Of a stretch of 50,014 nt of DNA, positions 39,290 to 49,017 are shown piece after piece. The stretch comes from an uncultured Desulfuromonadales bacterium (GTDB lineage Bacteria; Desulfobacterota; Desulfuromonadia; Desulfuromonadales; Trichloromonadaceae). The translations under genes were made by a program, and so were the position numbers. The stretch spans positions 22,352 through 72,365 of the forward strand of contig CALZIZ010000027.1 of assembly GCA_945787465.1 (NCBI GenBank). The letters run 5' to 3'. The stretch's first letter is position 1. Every line of letters begins with the position of its first letter. The notes under the pieces are model-generated. The model made no database searches, had not been told where the DNA came from, and saw nothing but the letters and a program-made list of their open reading frames with translations.

Positions 39290-41640
39290 TAATCATTATT
39301 ATTCTTGCCCGGCCCCTTGGCGAATTTCCGCACCGCCTCGGCCATCTGCAGCAACCGCTTGTCGACCCGGGCATTGATGCTCCCCTCGGGCCAACTGCCA
39401 TCTTCGAGCCGCTCGCCTGCTGGAAGCCCGGTGAGCAACTCAATCCCCTCATCCACCGAAGAGACTGCCCAAACGTGAAACCTGCCTTCGGTCACGGCTT
39501 CGATGACCTCATCGCGAAGCATGAGGTTCTTGATATTTTGCGCCGGAATGATCACCCCCTGCTCGCCGGTCAAGCCCTTGGCCTTGCACACGGCATAGAA
39601 CCCCTCGATCTTCTCATTGGCCCCCCCGATGGGCTGGGCAAGAGAGGAGAGCAGGCCGTAAAGTTCGGCAGAAGAGGCGCTGTCGCCTTCAACCCCCGAG
39701 TAGTTCTGCTCGAAGCATATCGAAGCCGCCATGGCCAGGGGCTTGTCCTGGGCGAAGCGTTCGCCGAAAAACCCCGAGAGAATCATCACGCCCTTGTCAT
39801 GCAGGGGACCTGAGAGCTTCACCTCTCGCTCGATGTTCACCACCCCGCCCTTGCCCAGGTAGGTGCGCACCGTCAGCCTCGAGGGCCGTCCGAAGGCGTA
39901 ATCGCCGAGCATGAAGACAGACAACCCGTTGATCTGTCCCACCGCTTCTCCTTCGGTGTCAATCAGCAGCGTGCCATCCTCGATCAGTTCTTCGATACGT
40001 TCTTCGACCTTGTTTGAACGATAGACCTTGGCCTCGATGGCGAGATTGACATGATGATCGGAGACCAGTGCACGGCCCTCCTGCTCAGCGTAGAAGGAAG
40101 CCTCGCGGATCAGGTCGGCGATATCGAGAAACCTCGAAGAGAGGCGCTCCTTGTCTTCGATCAGGCGAGCCGAATATTCCACGAGCCGCGCCACCCCTGA
40201 GGGATTAAAGTGCCTTAGATTTTCGTCCTCGCACTTGGCGGCCACAAACAGGGCATACTGCTGCACGTTCTCCCAAGTGTTGCGCATCATTCGATCGAAA
40301 TCAGCCTTGACCTTGAAATATTTGCGGAAATCGTTGTCGAGATTGTACAGCAGGTAGTAGAGCATGGGGGTGCCGATGAGGATAATCTTGCACTTAAGAG
40401 GAATCGGCTGGGGCTTAAGGGTCACGGTGGCGATCAGTCGAAACTGCTCGGCCATGTCTTCTATCTTGATTTCACCGTTGCGGATGCAGCGTTTGAGGGC
40501 CTCATAGGAGAAGAGGTTGATGAGCACCTCCCGGCAATCGAGAATCAGGTAGCCGCCATTGGCCTTGTGCAGAGCCCCAGGCTTGACCATGGTGAAATTG
40601 GTGATGGCATTGCCCATCTGGATGACGTGTTCGATACGGCCAAAGAGGTTAAAATAGGTCGGGTTGGCCTCGTAGACGACCGGGGCGCCCTCAAGAGCCC
40701 CGTTGTCGATAAACAGGTTGACCCGGTAACGGTCGAAGGAAGGTTCCTGTGCGCCCATTTTGATCCCCGGCAGGTTGATCTGGGGGCCCTGGGATGGACG
40801 AAATTCATCAACCCGATCAAGGATATCCTTTTTGCACAGGTCGAAATGCTCAAGTACCGTCTTATGCTCGCGATATGTGCTTTCGAGGTCTTCAAACAGG
40901 TGCCCGCTGACCCGCTGCAGCAAGTGCTTCTCCATCTTGGCGGTGGCTTCGCGCATCTCCTTTTCTAGATCCCGCACCCGGCGCAACACCTGGTTCAGCC
41001 GGTCCTGCAGTTCAGTCCCCTTGCGATCGAGTTCGGCCCGCTCCTGCTCGGGGAGATCTTCATATTCCTGCTGGCTGATCGGGTGCCCGTCACGGGTTGG
41101 CACCAGCACCATGCCACTGACCGAACGCTGCAGGATAAATCCTTCCTCGCCGGCCTGCTCTTCGAGCTGTTCAAAGAGTTCCTTGTTTTTCTCCTGGTAT
41201 TCGCTGGCGATGCCGTTTTTCTGTAGTTCGTACTCTTTGCCCTCGAAAACCTTGGGGATCTCCTCGGCCAGCCGAGCGACCAGGTTCTCCATATCCTTGT
41301 GCAGTTCGGCACCCAGCCCGGCCGGAAGCTTCAGGTAGGTCGGGCGGGTCCCGTCACTGAAATCGTTGAGGTAACACCAGTCCGGGGGCTCAGCCTCCCT
41401 GTCGGCACGGGATTTGAGGATTTTCTTGATGGTCGAGGAGCGCCCGGTGCCCGGCTCACCTAGAATAAAGATGTTGAATCCGCTATCCCCGATACCCAGG
41501 CCGAACTCAATGGCGGTCACTGCCCGGTCCTGGCCGATGGTCCCCTCCAGGGTCGGCAGCGAGCTGGTCGATTCAAACTCGAGTTGCGCCGGATCGCAGC
41601 GCCAGGCCAGTTGCTCTGGGGCTAATCGGTACTGTTCCAC
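39289..41640 (-). CDS. Lon-related (AAA_32/YcbZ-type) protease with an internal gap in the protease domain
   Basis: 783 residues from a GTG at 41640, 3 bp after the pdhC stop. Walker A is GEPGTGRSS (61-69), with Arg in place of Lys as I recall for this family. Central coiled-coil insertion (about 140-270), then ATPase core (HKANGGYLILDCREVL, LIATVTLKPQ) and Lon protease domain with Ser654 (EGDSASSAELYG) and Lys677 (NEKIEGF). In E. coli YcbZ and Lon the catalytic Ser and Lys are 43 residues apart; here 23. The missing 20 residues correspond to the strand with ITGSI..GR, so protease function is doubtful. ATP-dependent protein degradation is the family role. Confidence 0.85.
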   Translation of the reverse strand: MEQYRLAPEQLAWRCDPAQLEFESTSSLPTLEGTIGQDRAVTAIEFGLGIGDSGFNIFILGEPGTGRSSTIKKILKSRADREAEPPDWCYLNDFSDGTRPTYLKLPAGLGAELHKDMENLVARLAEEIPKVFEGKEYELQKNGIASEYQEKNKELFEQLEEQAGEEGFILQRSVSGMVLVPTRDGHPISQQEYEDLPEQERAELDRKGTELQDRLNQVLRRVRDLEKEMREATAKMEKHLLQRVSGHLFEDLESTYREHKTVLEHFDLCKKDILDRVDEFRPSQGPQINLPGIKMGAQEPSFDRYRVNLFIDNGALEGAPVVYEANPTYFNLFGRIEHVIQMGNAITNFTMVKPGALHKANGGYLILDCREVLINLFSYEALKRCIRNGEIKIEDMAEQFRLIATVTLKPQPIPLKCKIILIGTPMLYYLLYNLDNDFRKYFKVKADFDRMMRNTWENVQQYALFVAAKCEDENLRHFNPSGVARLVEYSARLIEDKERLSSRFLDIADLIREASFYAEQEGRALVSDHHVNLAIEAKVYRSNKVEERIEELIEDGTLLIDTEGEAVGQINGLSVFMLGDYAFGRPSRLTVRTYLGKGGVVNIEREVKLSGPLHDKGVMILSGFFGERFAQDKPLAMAASICFEQNYSGVEGDSASSAELYGLLSSLAQPIGGANEKIEGFYAVCKAKGLTGEQGVIIPAQNIKNLMLRDEVIEAVTEGRFHVWAVSSVDEGIELLTGLPAGERLEDGSWPEGSINARVDKRLLQMAEAVRKFAKGPGKNNND

Positions 41641-41643
41641 AGG

Positions 41644-42897
41644 TCAACTCTCTTCCTTGCCATAATGGCAGGTAACCAGGGTCACAGGGGCCTCGAGATA
41701 GCTCTTGAGGGTGGCCAAGAACTCCGCAGCATCGGCCCCATCGAGGATGCGGTGGTCGGCCGACAGGGTCAGGCGCAGCATGGGGGCAATTCCCGGCTCC
41801 CCCTTTTCATCGACAATCACCTCGCCGCGAATGGTTCCCACAGCCAGCACCGCAGCTTGAGGCGGAGTGATAATCGCGCTGAACGACTCGACGCCGAGCA
41901 TGCCCATGTTTGAGATGGTGAAGGTTCCACCCTCAAGATCCTCGGCCTTGAGCTTCCCACGATGGGCCCGATCGGCAAGTTCGGAAGCCCGGTGGGAAAT
42001 GTCCTTGAGGGAGAGTTCGGCACAATCCCTGATAACCGGGTTGTAGAGGCCGCGGTCTGAGGCCACGGCTAAAGCGATACTAACCAGCGGTTGCTCCACC
42101 GCCTCGCCCTCGACCCAGTAACTGTTCACCCAGGGGTGCTCCTGAAGGGAGCGGGCCGTAGCGGCGAGGATAAAATCGTTGACTGTGACCCCAAGATCCT
42201 TGCGAAAGCGGATGATATCGGTCATATCCACTGCCACGGTCACAAAAAAATGGGGAATGGTCTGCCAACTTTCGACCATTTTCCGAGCGACGATACGACG
42301 AATTTTCACCGACTTACCCCCACCCGCCGCAGGCTCAGAAGGGAGGCCCCCCGTAGCGGGCAAAGGTTCTTTTACCGCCCGCTCCACATCAGCCAGCACG
42401 ATGCGACCGCCAGGGCCGGTCCCCCGGATAGTATCGATGTTAACCCCTTTTTCGCGCGCCAGCTTGCGAGCCGCAGGTGAGATACCGGCGGCGCCGGGGG
42501 GCCCAACGGCCTGCTCGGACTCAACGGGCCGGTCCGACTGGTCCGACTGGTCCGACTGGTCCGACTGGTCCGACTGGTCCGACTGGTCCGACTGGTCCGA
42601 CTGGTCCGACTGGTCCGACTGGTCCGACTGGTCTGACTCTTCGGGCTCTTTGCCTTGTGAATCAACATCCAGCACCGCAATGATCGAACCGACCGCCACC
42701 ACATCTCCTTCTTTGACCCGCAACGCTCCAACGACCCCATCGTCGAAGGCCTCCATCTCCATGGCCGCCTTATCCGTTTCGACCTCAGCGATAATATCCC
42801 CCCGGGAAACCCGGTCACCTTCCTTGATGTGCCACTTCAGAATGGTGCCTTCTTCCATGGTATCGCTGAGTTTGGGCATGCTGATTTCAATCGACAC
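41644..42897 (-). CDS. pdhC: Dihydrolipoamide acetyltransferase (E2) of pyruvate dehydrogenase
   Basis: 417 residues. One lipoyl domain with Lys43 in [13 protein letters not shown], a linker of eleven Ser-Asp-Gln units plus Ser-Asp-Arg (88-123), the E1/E3-binding domain [20 protein letters not shown], and a catalytic acyltransferase domain with [19 protein letters not shown] (His/Asp active site). It transfers acetyl from lipoamide to CoA. The SDQ linker replaces the usual Ala-Pro-rich swinging arm. Third gene of pdhA-B-C; SD AAGGAG at 42905-42910, spacing 7, before ATG 42897. An acetoin dehydrogenase E2 is possible but less likely given the neighbours. Confidence 0.93.
   Translation of the reverse strand: MSIEISMPKLSDTMEEGTILKWHIKEGDRVSRGDIIAEVETDKAAMEMEAFDDGVVGALRVKEGDVVAVGSIIAVLDVDSQGKEPEESDQSDQSDQSDQSDQSDQSDQSDQSDQSDQSDQSDRPVESEQAVGPPGAAGISPAARKLAREKGVNIDTIRGTGPGGRIVLADVERAVKEPLPATGGLPSEPAAGGGKSVKIRRIVARKMVESWQTIPHFFVTVAVDMTDIIRFRKDLGVTVNDFILAATARSLQEHPWVNSYWVEGEAVEQPLVSIALAVASDRGLYNPVIRDCAELSLKDISHRASELADRAHRGKLKAEDLEGGTFTISNMGMLGVESFSAIITPPQAAVLAVGTIRGEVIVDEKGEPGIAPMLRLTLSADHRILDGADAAEFLATLKSYLEAPVTLVTCHYGKEES
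42531..42638. repeat. 12-unit 9-bp tandem repeat in pdhC
   Basis: GGTCCGACT repeated eleven times without a mismatch (42531-42629), plus one variant GGTCTGACT (42630-42638). It encodes the Ser-Asp-Gln linker on the minus strand. Perfect nucleotide identity, including third positions, points to recent slippage expansion. Confidence 0.97.
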
Positions 42898-42970
42898 GAA
42901 ACATCTCCTTGAATAAAAACGTCACAGGCGCCTGCTTGCCCGCCCTGAGCAACTTTTGGCAGGTCGCCGA

Positions 42971-43942
42971 TTACAAAAGTTCCCGAACCCGCGCCACGAC
43001 CTGGGCCACATCCGGGATCGCTGCCTTCTCCAGGTTCTGCGCATAGGGCATGGGCACATCAGCGCCCCCGACCCGCAACACCGGCCCATCGAGGCTGTCG
43101 AAGGCGTCCTCCATAATCCGGGCGGCAACTTCTCCGCCCCAACCACCGGTCAGCCATGACTCCTCAACCGTCACCGCACGATGGGTCTTGGCGACCGATT
43201 TAAGCACAGTCACCATATCGAGGGGGTTGAGGCAGCGCAAATCGACCACCTCGGCCTCGATCCCCTCGGCGGCAAGGGTTTCTGCGGTCTCCAGGCAGAC
43301 GTAGACCATACGGGAGACCGCGATCAGGGTGATATCCCGCCCCTGTCGTTTGACATCGGCAACCCCTAGCGCAACCGTATGTTCTTTGTCGGGGACTTCC
43401 CCCTTGACGGCGTAAAGCCCTTCATGCTCAAGAAACAGGACCGGGTCATCAGAGCGGATGGCACTTTTCAGCAGGCCCTTGGCATCGGCGGGCACTGAGG
43501 GGACCACCACCCTCACCCCGGGGCAGTGCATGAACAGGGCGTCGAGGGTATGGGAGTGCTGGGCGCCAAGCTGATGCCCGGCGCCGCCGGGAGCACGGAT
43601 GGTCAGGGGCACCTTGACCTGGCCCCCGAACATATAAGGAATCACCGCGGCATGATTCATGATCTGGTCCATGGCGACAATAGCGAAATTAACCGTCATC
43701 ATCTCGGCAATGGGCCGCAACCCTGCCATGGCCGCCCCGCAGGCCATGCCCACGATCCCGGCCTCGGCGATCGGGGTATCGAGCACCCTTCGCTCTCCGA
43801 ACCTGGCCAGCAGCCCGCGACTCACCTTGAATGAGCCCTCGTAAAGGCCAACGTCCTCGCCCATGATAAAGACGGCGGGATCCCGCTCCATCTCTTCACG
43901 CAGAGCCTGGTTAAGTGCTTCACGACAGGTGATTTCCGGCAT
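42971..43942 (-). CDS. pdhB: Pyruvate dehydrogenase E1 component, beta subunit
   Basis: 323 residues; start at ATG 43942 with AGGAG upstream. MPEITCREALNQALREEM, FIMGEDVGLYEGSFKVSRGL, DTPIAEAGIVGMACGAAMAG and TVEESWLTGGWGGEVAARI are the transketolase-like E1-beta signatures. It forms the alpha2beta2 TPP-dependent E1 with PdhA, decarboxylating pyruvate and acetylating the E2 lipoyl arm. Genes are 57 and 73 bp from their neighbours, same strand. Confidence 0.94.
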   Translation of the reverse strand: MPEITCREALNQALREEMERDPAVFIMGEDVGLYEGSFKVSRGLLARFGERRVLDTPIAEAGIVGMACGAAMAGLRPIAEMMTVNFAIVAMDQIMNHAAVIPYMFGGQVKVPLTIRAPGGAGHQLGAQHSHTLDALFMHCPGVRVVVPSVPADAKGLLKSAIRSDDPVLFLEHEGLYAVKGEVPDKEHTVALGVADVKRQGRDITLIAVSRMVYVCLETAETLAAEGIEAEVVDLRCLNPLDMVTVLKSVAKTHRAVTVEESWLTGGWGGEVAARIMEDAFDSLDGPVLRVGGADVPMPYAQNLEKAAIPDVAQVVARVRELL

Positions 43943-43999
43943 AGTGCAACTCCTGACCATCTTAAGGCAACTTGGCCCCGAACTCACGATCTTTCGCCC

Positions 44000-44995
44000 C
44001 TAGCCCCTGGATTCTACATACACATCAGTCCACAACTGGTCCAGGTCCGGCTCAGGGCTCTTCTCGGCAAATTCGATCGCTTGGCGGATCAACTGCTTTT
44101 CCTGCTCTTCGATCAGCCTTAGATCCTCGGGCCTGGCCTGCTCCTGGGCAAGGAGCCATTCGGCGAAATTGGGTATAGGGTCGCGCTCCTGCCAGATTTT
44201 CTTTTCCTGCTCGCTGCGATAGGTTCCGGGATCGGAGATGGAATGACCACGAAAACGGTAGGTGATCGCCTCGATGTAGGTTGGCCCCTTACCCCCACGG
44301 GCCTTGTGAACCGCCTGGCGCACGGCATCATAAACAGCCAGCACGTCCATGCCATCCACCCTCACCCCCGGGGTTTCATAGGCGCAGCTTTTTTTGTACA
44401 GCTCTTCGACGGCACTTGCGCGGGTCACACTGGTGCCGATACCATAGCCGTTGTTTTCACAGACAAACACCACTGGCACCTGGTACAGCGCCGCCATGTT
44501 CATCGCCTCGTGAAACACCCCCTGGTTGGTGGCACCGTCACCGAACAGGCAAACCACGACCTCGTCGTCTTCACGATACTGTATGGCGTAGCCGATTCCG
44601 ACCGCCAGGGGCAGATGCCCGCCGACAATGCCGTAACCGCCCATGAAGCGCAAATCCGGATCAAACATGTGCATCGAGCCACCCTTGCCCCGGCTGACCC
44701 CGGTGGCTTTGCCGAACAACTCGGCCATGACCTTATCGGGCCGGGCGCCCTTGGCCAGAATCAGACCATGCTCCCGATAGGCACTGACCATATAGTCGCT
44801 TTCGTTGATGGCATGGGCCACCCCGACACCGACCGCCTCCTGGCCGCTGTAAAGGTGCAGAAAGCCACCCATCTTTCCCTCGCTGTAAAGCTTGGGACAG
44901 GATTCTTCAAACTCCCGGATGCGGAACATGTCCCGGTAAATCTCCAGAAGCTCCCGGGGCTCCGGCAGGGAACGCTCGTTTTTTTCTTTGATCAC
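44000..44995 (-). CDS. pdhA: Pyruvate dehydrogenase E1 component, alpha subunit
   Basis: 331 residues from a GTG at 44995 (an SD AAAGG lies rather far upstream). TPP-binding motif GDGATNQGVFHEAMNMAALY...ENNGYG is complete, as are GGSMHMF and YRFRGHSISDPGTYRS, the latter the loop phosphorylated in eukaryotes. The pdhA-pdhB-pdhC order and a subunit E1 of this size argue for PDH; the E3 gene is not adjacent but an lpd lies at 49 kb on the same strand. Confidence 0.94.
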   Translation of the reverse strand: MIKEKNERSLPEPRELLEIYRDMFRIREFEESCPKLYSEGKMGGFLHLYSGQEAVGVGVAHAINESDYMVSAYREHGLILAKGARPDKVMAELFGKATGVSRGKGGSMHMFDPDLRFMGGYGIVGGHLPLAVGIGYAIQYREDDEVVVCLFGDGATNQGVFHEAMNMAALYQVPVVFVCENNGYGIGTSVTRASAVEELYKKSCAYETPGVRVDGMDVLAVYDAVRQAVHKARGGKGPTYIEAITYRFRGHSISDPGTYRSEQEKKIWQERDPIPNFAEWLLAQEQARPEDLRLIEEQEKQLIRQAIEFAEKSPEPDLDQLWTDVYVESRG

Positions 44996-45112
44996 GGCTC
45001 GTCAAGACCTTTCACCAAAAGGGGCTCTCACAGAGGGCCCATTCAGTTTCACAGGGTGCTAAAAGTCTAACAATTTAAGAACCGTTGGCAAGCGCGGGAC
45101 ACCGAACACAGA

Positions 45113-45145
45113 AAAGGCCGGAGAACTAGAGTTCCCCGGCCCTTG
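45113..45145 (-). terminator. Intrinsic terminator after the 51-aa zinc-ribbon gene
   Basis: Minus strand: GGCCGGGGAACT, loop, AGTTCTCCGGCC followed by TTTTCTG. It separates the small gene from the pdh operon. Confidence 0.85.
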
Positions 45146-45167
45146 AATTCGTCATAAAATCTGTTTG

Positions 45168-45323
45168 TTAACCGAGAAACAGATTTTGATTACGCGCCCG
45201 ATTCGCAAGAATTGTGGGATCGAGAACCTCACCACACGAACAGCACTTCCATGCATCAAAAGAGCGTACGAAATCATAATACTTCTCTGCGTACATCCTA
45301 CCTCTGCATTTTGGGCATTTCAT
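45168..45323 (-). CDS. Small zinc-ribbon protein, 51 aa
   Basis: ATG 45323 is preceded by AAGGGGGAAAC. The protein starts MKCPKCRGRMYAEKYYDFVR and contains AWKCCSCGEVLDPTILANRA, ending FLG. Two CxxC pairs form a zinc ribbon (Cys3, Cys6, Cys27 or Cys28, Cys30). I recognise the ...FDAWKC..CGE..DP.ILANR pattern from short conserved proteins in Geobacter relatives, but no function is established. Its own terminator follows. Too short to be picked up by many gene finders. Confidence 0.78.
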   Translation of the reverse strand: MKCPKCRGRMYAEKYYDFVRSFDAWKCCSCGEVLDPTILANRARNQNLFLG

Positions 45324-45503
45324 CGATGTTTCCCCCTTGGTCAGTTTATGTGAACAGTCTTTGCTCCCTTATTTCTTGTTCCGGGAAATATATATTACAC
45401 AAGACGTGCCACATCATGCCGCAGAGGACAAACAATCATTACCGGACCGGTCTTATTTTTATTTTTCCTTTATTTTTCGACTACTTAAAGCCGGAGCTAT
45501 GGC

Positions 45504-46051
45504 TCAAAAAAATTCCGACCATGCCCGGATTCGCCCTCTGCCCACCCCCTTAACCCGAGAGAGTCCCTCCAGAGAACAAAAAGCGCCATTCTGCTGGCGG
45601 TTCTTTTCAATCCGTTGGGCGGTGACCACACCAACCCCCGGTAAAACCAGCCAGTCTTCCATCGCCATGCGGTCCACATGCAACGGCACTCCAAGGGCAA
45701 TGCGCCTCCCCGCAGGCATAAAATCCCGCTTTATTTCAATCACTTTACCCCAATATCGGACAATTTCAAGGCGTTCACCGGAAACCAGGGGGCGGTTTTC
45801 GCTGAGGTTGCCGTTAAAAACAGGCGCCATTGCCACACCCGTCATTTCAATGACGGTCGAAGGAGAGACACCGTCATAAAATTGATGAATTCCAGGAGAG
45901 GGAAATCCTTCCCCCAACTCGACCCAGATCCCCGGGTCTTTTTCCATAAAAAAAGCCGGGGGGCCTTCCTTGGGAAGAACCGCCCGGCTCCAGATAAAAA
46001 CCAGGTAAAAAACCAGCAGGGTGACCAACAATCCGGTCCCCGCCCGCGAGG

Positions 46052-46055
<4 letters not shown>
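45504..46055 (-). CDS. Membrane-anchored helix-hairpin-helix (ComEA-like) protein
   Basis: 183 residues from a GTG at 46055 that overlaps the cimA stop (GTGA). An N-terminal transmembrane helix ([18 protein letters not shown]), then an extracytoplasmic region without a known domain (about 30-125), then a C-terminal double HhH unit: [19 protein letters not shown] and [18 protein letters not shown]. ComEA proteins of competent bacteria bind DNA outside the membrane; here the middle region is unusual and no com genes are adjacent, so the role is open. Translationally coupled to cimA. Confidence 0.75.
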
Positions 46056-47632
<1,577 letters not shown>

Positions 47633-47667
47633 TCACTTCATCCCTTTCGGCAAGGCTGAGCGTGTTA

Positions 47668-47718
47668 AGGGCACCCCTTGGGGTGCCTTGTTTAGGGGCA
47701 CCCACAAGGGGTGCCCCT
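47668..47718. repeat. Two adjacent palindromes of a GGGCACCCC family
   Basis: AAGGGCACCCC-tt-GGGGTGCCTT (47668-47689) and AGGGGCACCC-acaa-GGGGTGCCCCT (47694-47718). They lie between cimA and lysC. This looks like a dispersed REP-type intergenic element seen in many genomes as GTAGGGGCACCC-type palindromes; it could also act as an RNA hairpin between the two co-directional genes. Confidence 0.7.
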
Positions 47719-47734
47719 ACGCTTCTCTTCGGCC

Positions 47735-48967
47735 TTACTCAGGCTTTACGTCCTTCTTGGAAAGCCCGAAGGCTTCGTGCAGCACCCGGACCGCCAACTC
47801 GGTATATTTGGCGTCGACCACGCAGGAGACCTTGATCTCGCTGGTAGAAATCATCTGGATGTTGATCCCTTCCTGCGACAGCGACTGGAACATCTTGCTC
47901 GCCACCCCGGAATGGGAGCGCATGCCGACCCCGACGATGGAGACCTTGGAAATGTTCTCATCACTGCGGACCCCGCCGGCCCCGATCTCCTTGGCCGTCT
48001 CTTCGACGATTTTCAGCGCCTTTTTGAAATCGGCCTTGGGCACGGTGAAGGTCATGTCGGTGAAACCTTCGTGGGAGACGTTCTGAATGATCATATCAAC
48101 AGTGATGTTGGCGTGGGTCAGCGGCGAGAACAGCAGGGCAGCGATCCCCGGCTTGTCCGGCACACGCATCACGGAAATCTTGGCTTCATCCTTGTTGTAG
48201 CTAATCCCTGAAACCAGAACGGTTTCCATATCTGCATCCTCCTTCATCACCAGGGTACCTTGATTGTCATTGAAACTGGAACGGACATGAATCACCACGC
48301 CATACTTTTTGGCGAATTCCACGCTGCGGATCTGCAGCACCTTGGAACCCAGAGAAGCCATCTCGAGCATTTCGTCGTAGGAGATCTTCTCCAACTTGGT
48401 GGCTTCGGGAACCATTCTGGGGTCGGTCGTGTAGACCCCATCGACATCGGTGTAAATCTCGCAGACGTCGGCTTTGAGCGCCGCGGCCACAGCCACTGCC
48501 GAAGTGTCGGAGCCGCCGCGGCCCAGAGTGGTGATATTTCCTTCCGGATCAATTCCCTGAAATCCGGCAACCACCACGATATTGCCGTTCTTAAGGTCTT
48601 CGCGGATCTTTTTGTCCTCGATTTTGTCGATGCGAGCCTTGGAAAAAGAGCTGTCGGTGACCATGGGGATCTGGTGCCCGAGGTAGCTCTTGCCCTTGTA
48701 CCCCATCGACTGCAGGCACATGGAGAGCAGGGCGATTGTGACTTGCTCCCCGGTGGAGACCAGAACATCGTACTCGCGCTCGCTGGGGAATTCGCAAACC
48801 TCGTTGGCCAGAGCCACCAGCTTGTTGGTTTCACCGGACATGGCAGAGACAACGACGACGACATCGTTGCCGTCATCGTAGGTTTTGGCGACGCGCCGGG
48901 CCACGTTGCGGATTCTTTCGATAGTGCCTACCGAAGTTCCACCGTACTTCTGCACAACCAGGGCCAT
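47735..48967 (-). CDS. lysC: Aspartate kinase
   Basis: 410 residues from ATG 48967; AAGGAGG lies upstream with a rather long spacing. [37 protein letters not shown], and [20 protein letters not shown] are the kinase motifs; two ACT domains follow ([40 protein letters not shown]), which bind lysine/threonine for feedback. It makes aspartyl phosphate for lysine, threonine and methionine. Its neighbour cimA means isoleucine can be made without threonine. Confidence 0.96.
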   Translation of the reverse strand: MALVVQKYGGTSVGTIERIRNVARRVAKTYDDGNDVVVVVSAMSGETNKLVALANEVCEFPSEREYDVLVSTGEQVTIALLSMCLQSMGYKGKSYLGHQIPMVTDSSFSKARIDKIEDKKIREDLKNGNIVVVAGFQGIDPEGNITTLGRGGSDTSAVAVAAALKADVCEIYTDVDGVYTTDPRMVPEATKLEKISYDEMLEMASLGSKVLQIRSVEFAKKYGVVIHVRSSFNDNQGTLVMKEDADMETVLVSGISYNKDEAKISVMRVPDKPGIAALLFSPLTHANITVDMIIQNVSHEGFTDMTFTVPKADFKKALKIVEETAKEIGAGGVRSDENISKVSIVGVGMRSHSGVASKMFQSLSQEGINIQMISTSEIKVSCVVDAKYTELAVRVLHEAFGLSKKDVKPE

Positions 48968-49017
48968 ATTGTCATTTTCCTCCTTGTAAAAAGGCGGCCG
49001 TTTCGGTCGCCAATAAT

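Noticed and set aside
42531-42638. CRISPR-like array
   Set aside because: Units are 9 bp, directly adjacent, without spacers, and in a coding frame.
42477-42683. Plus-strand ORF reading as a collagen-like (Gly-Pro-Thr)n protein, and another reading (Ser-Asp-Trp)n
   Set aside because: These are alternative frames of the 9-bp repeat that lies inside pdhC. No SD, and pdhC is complete on the other strand.
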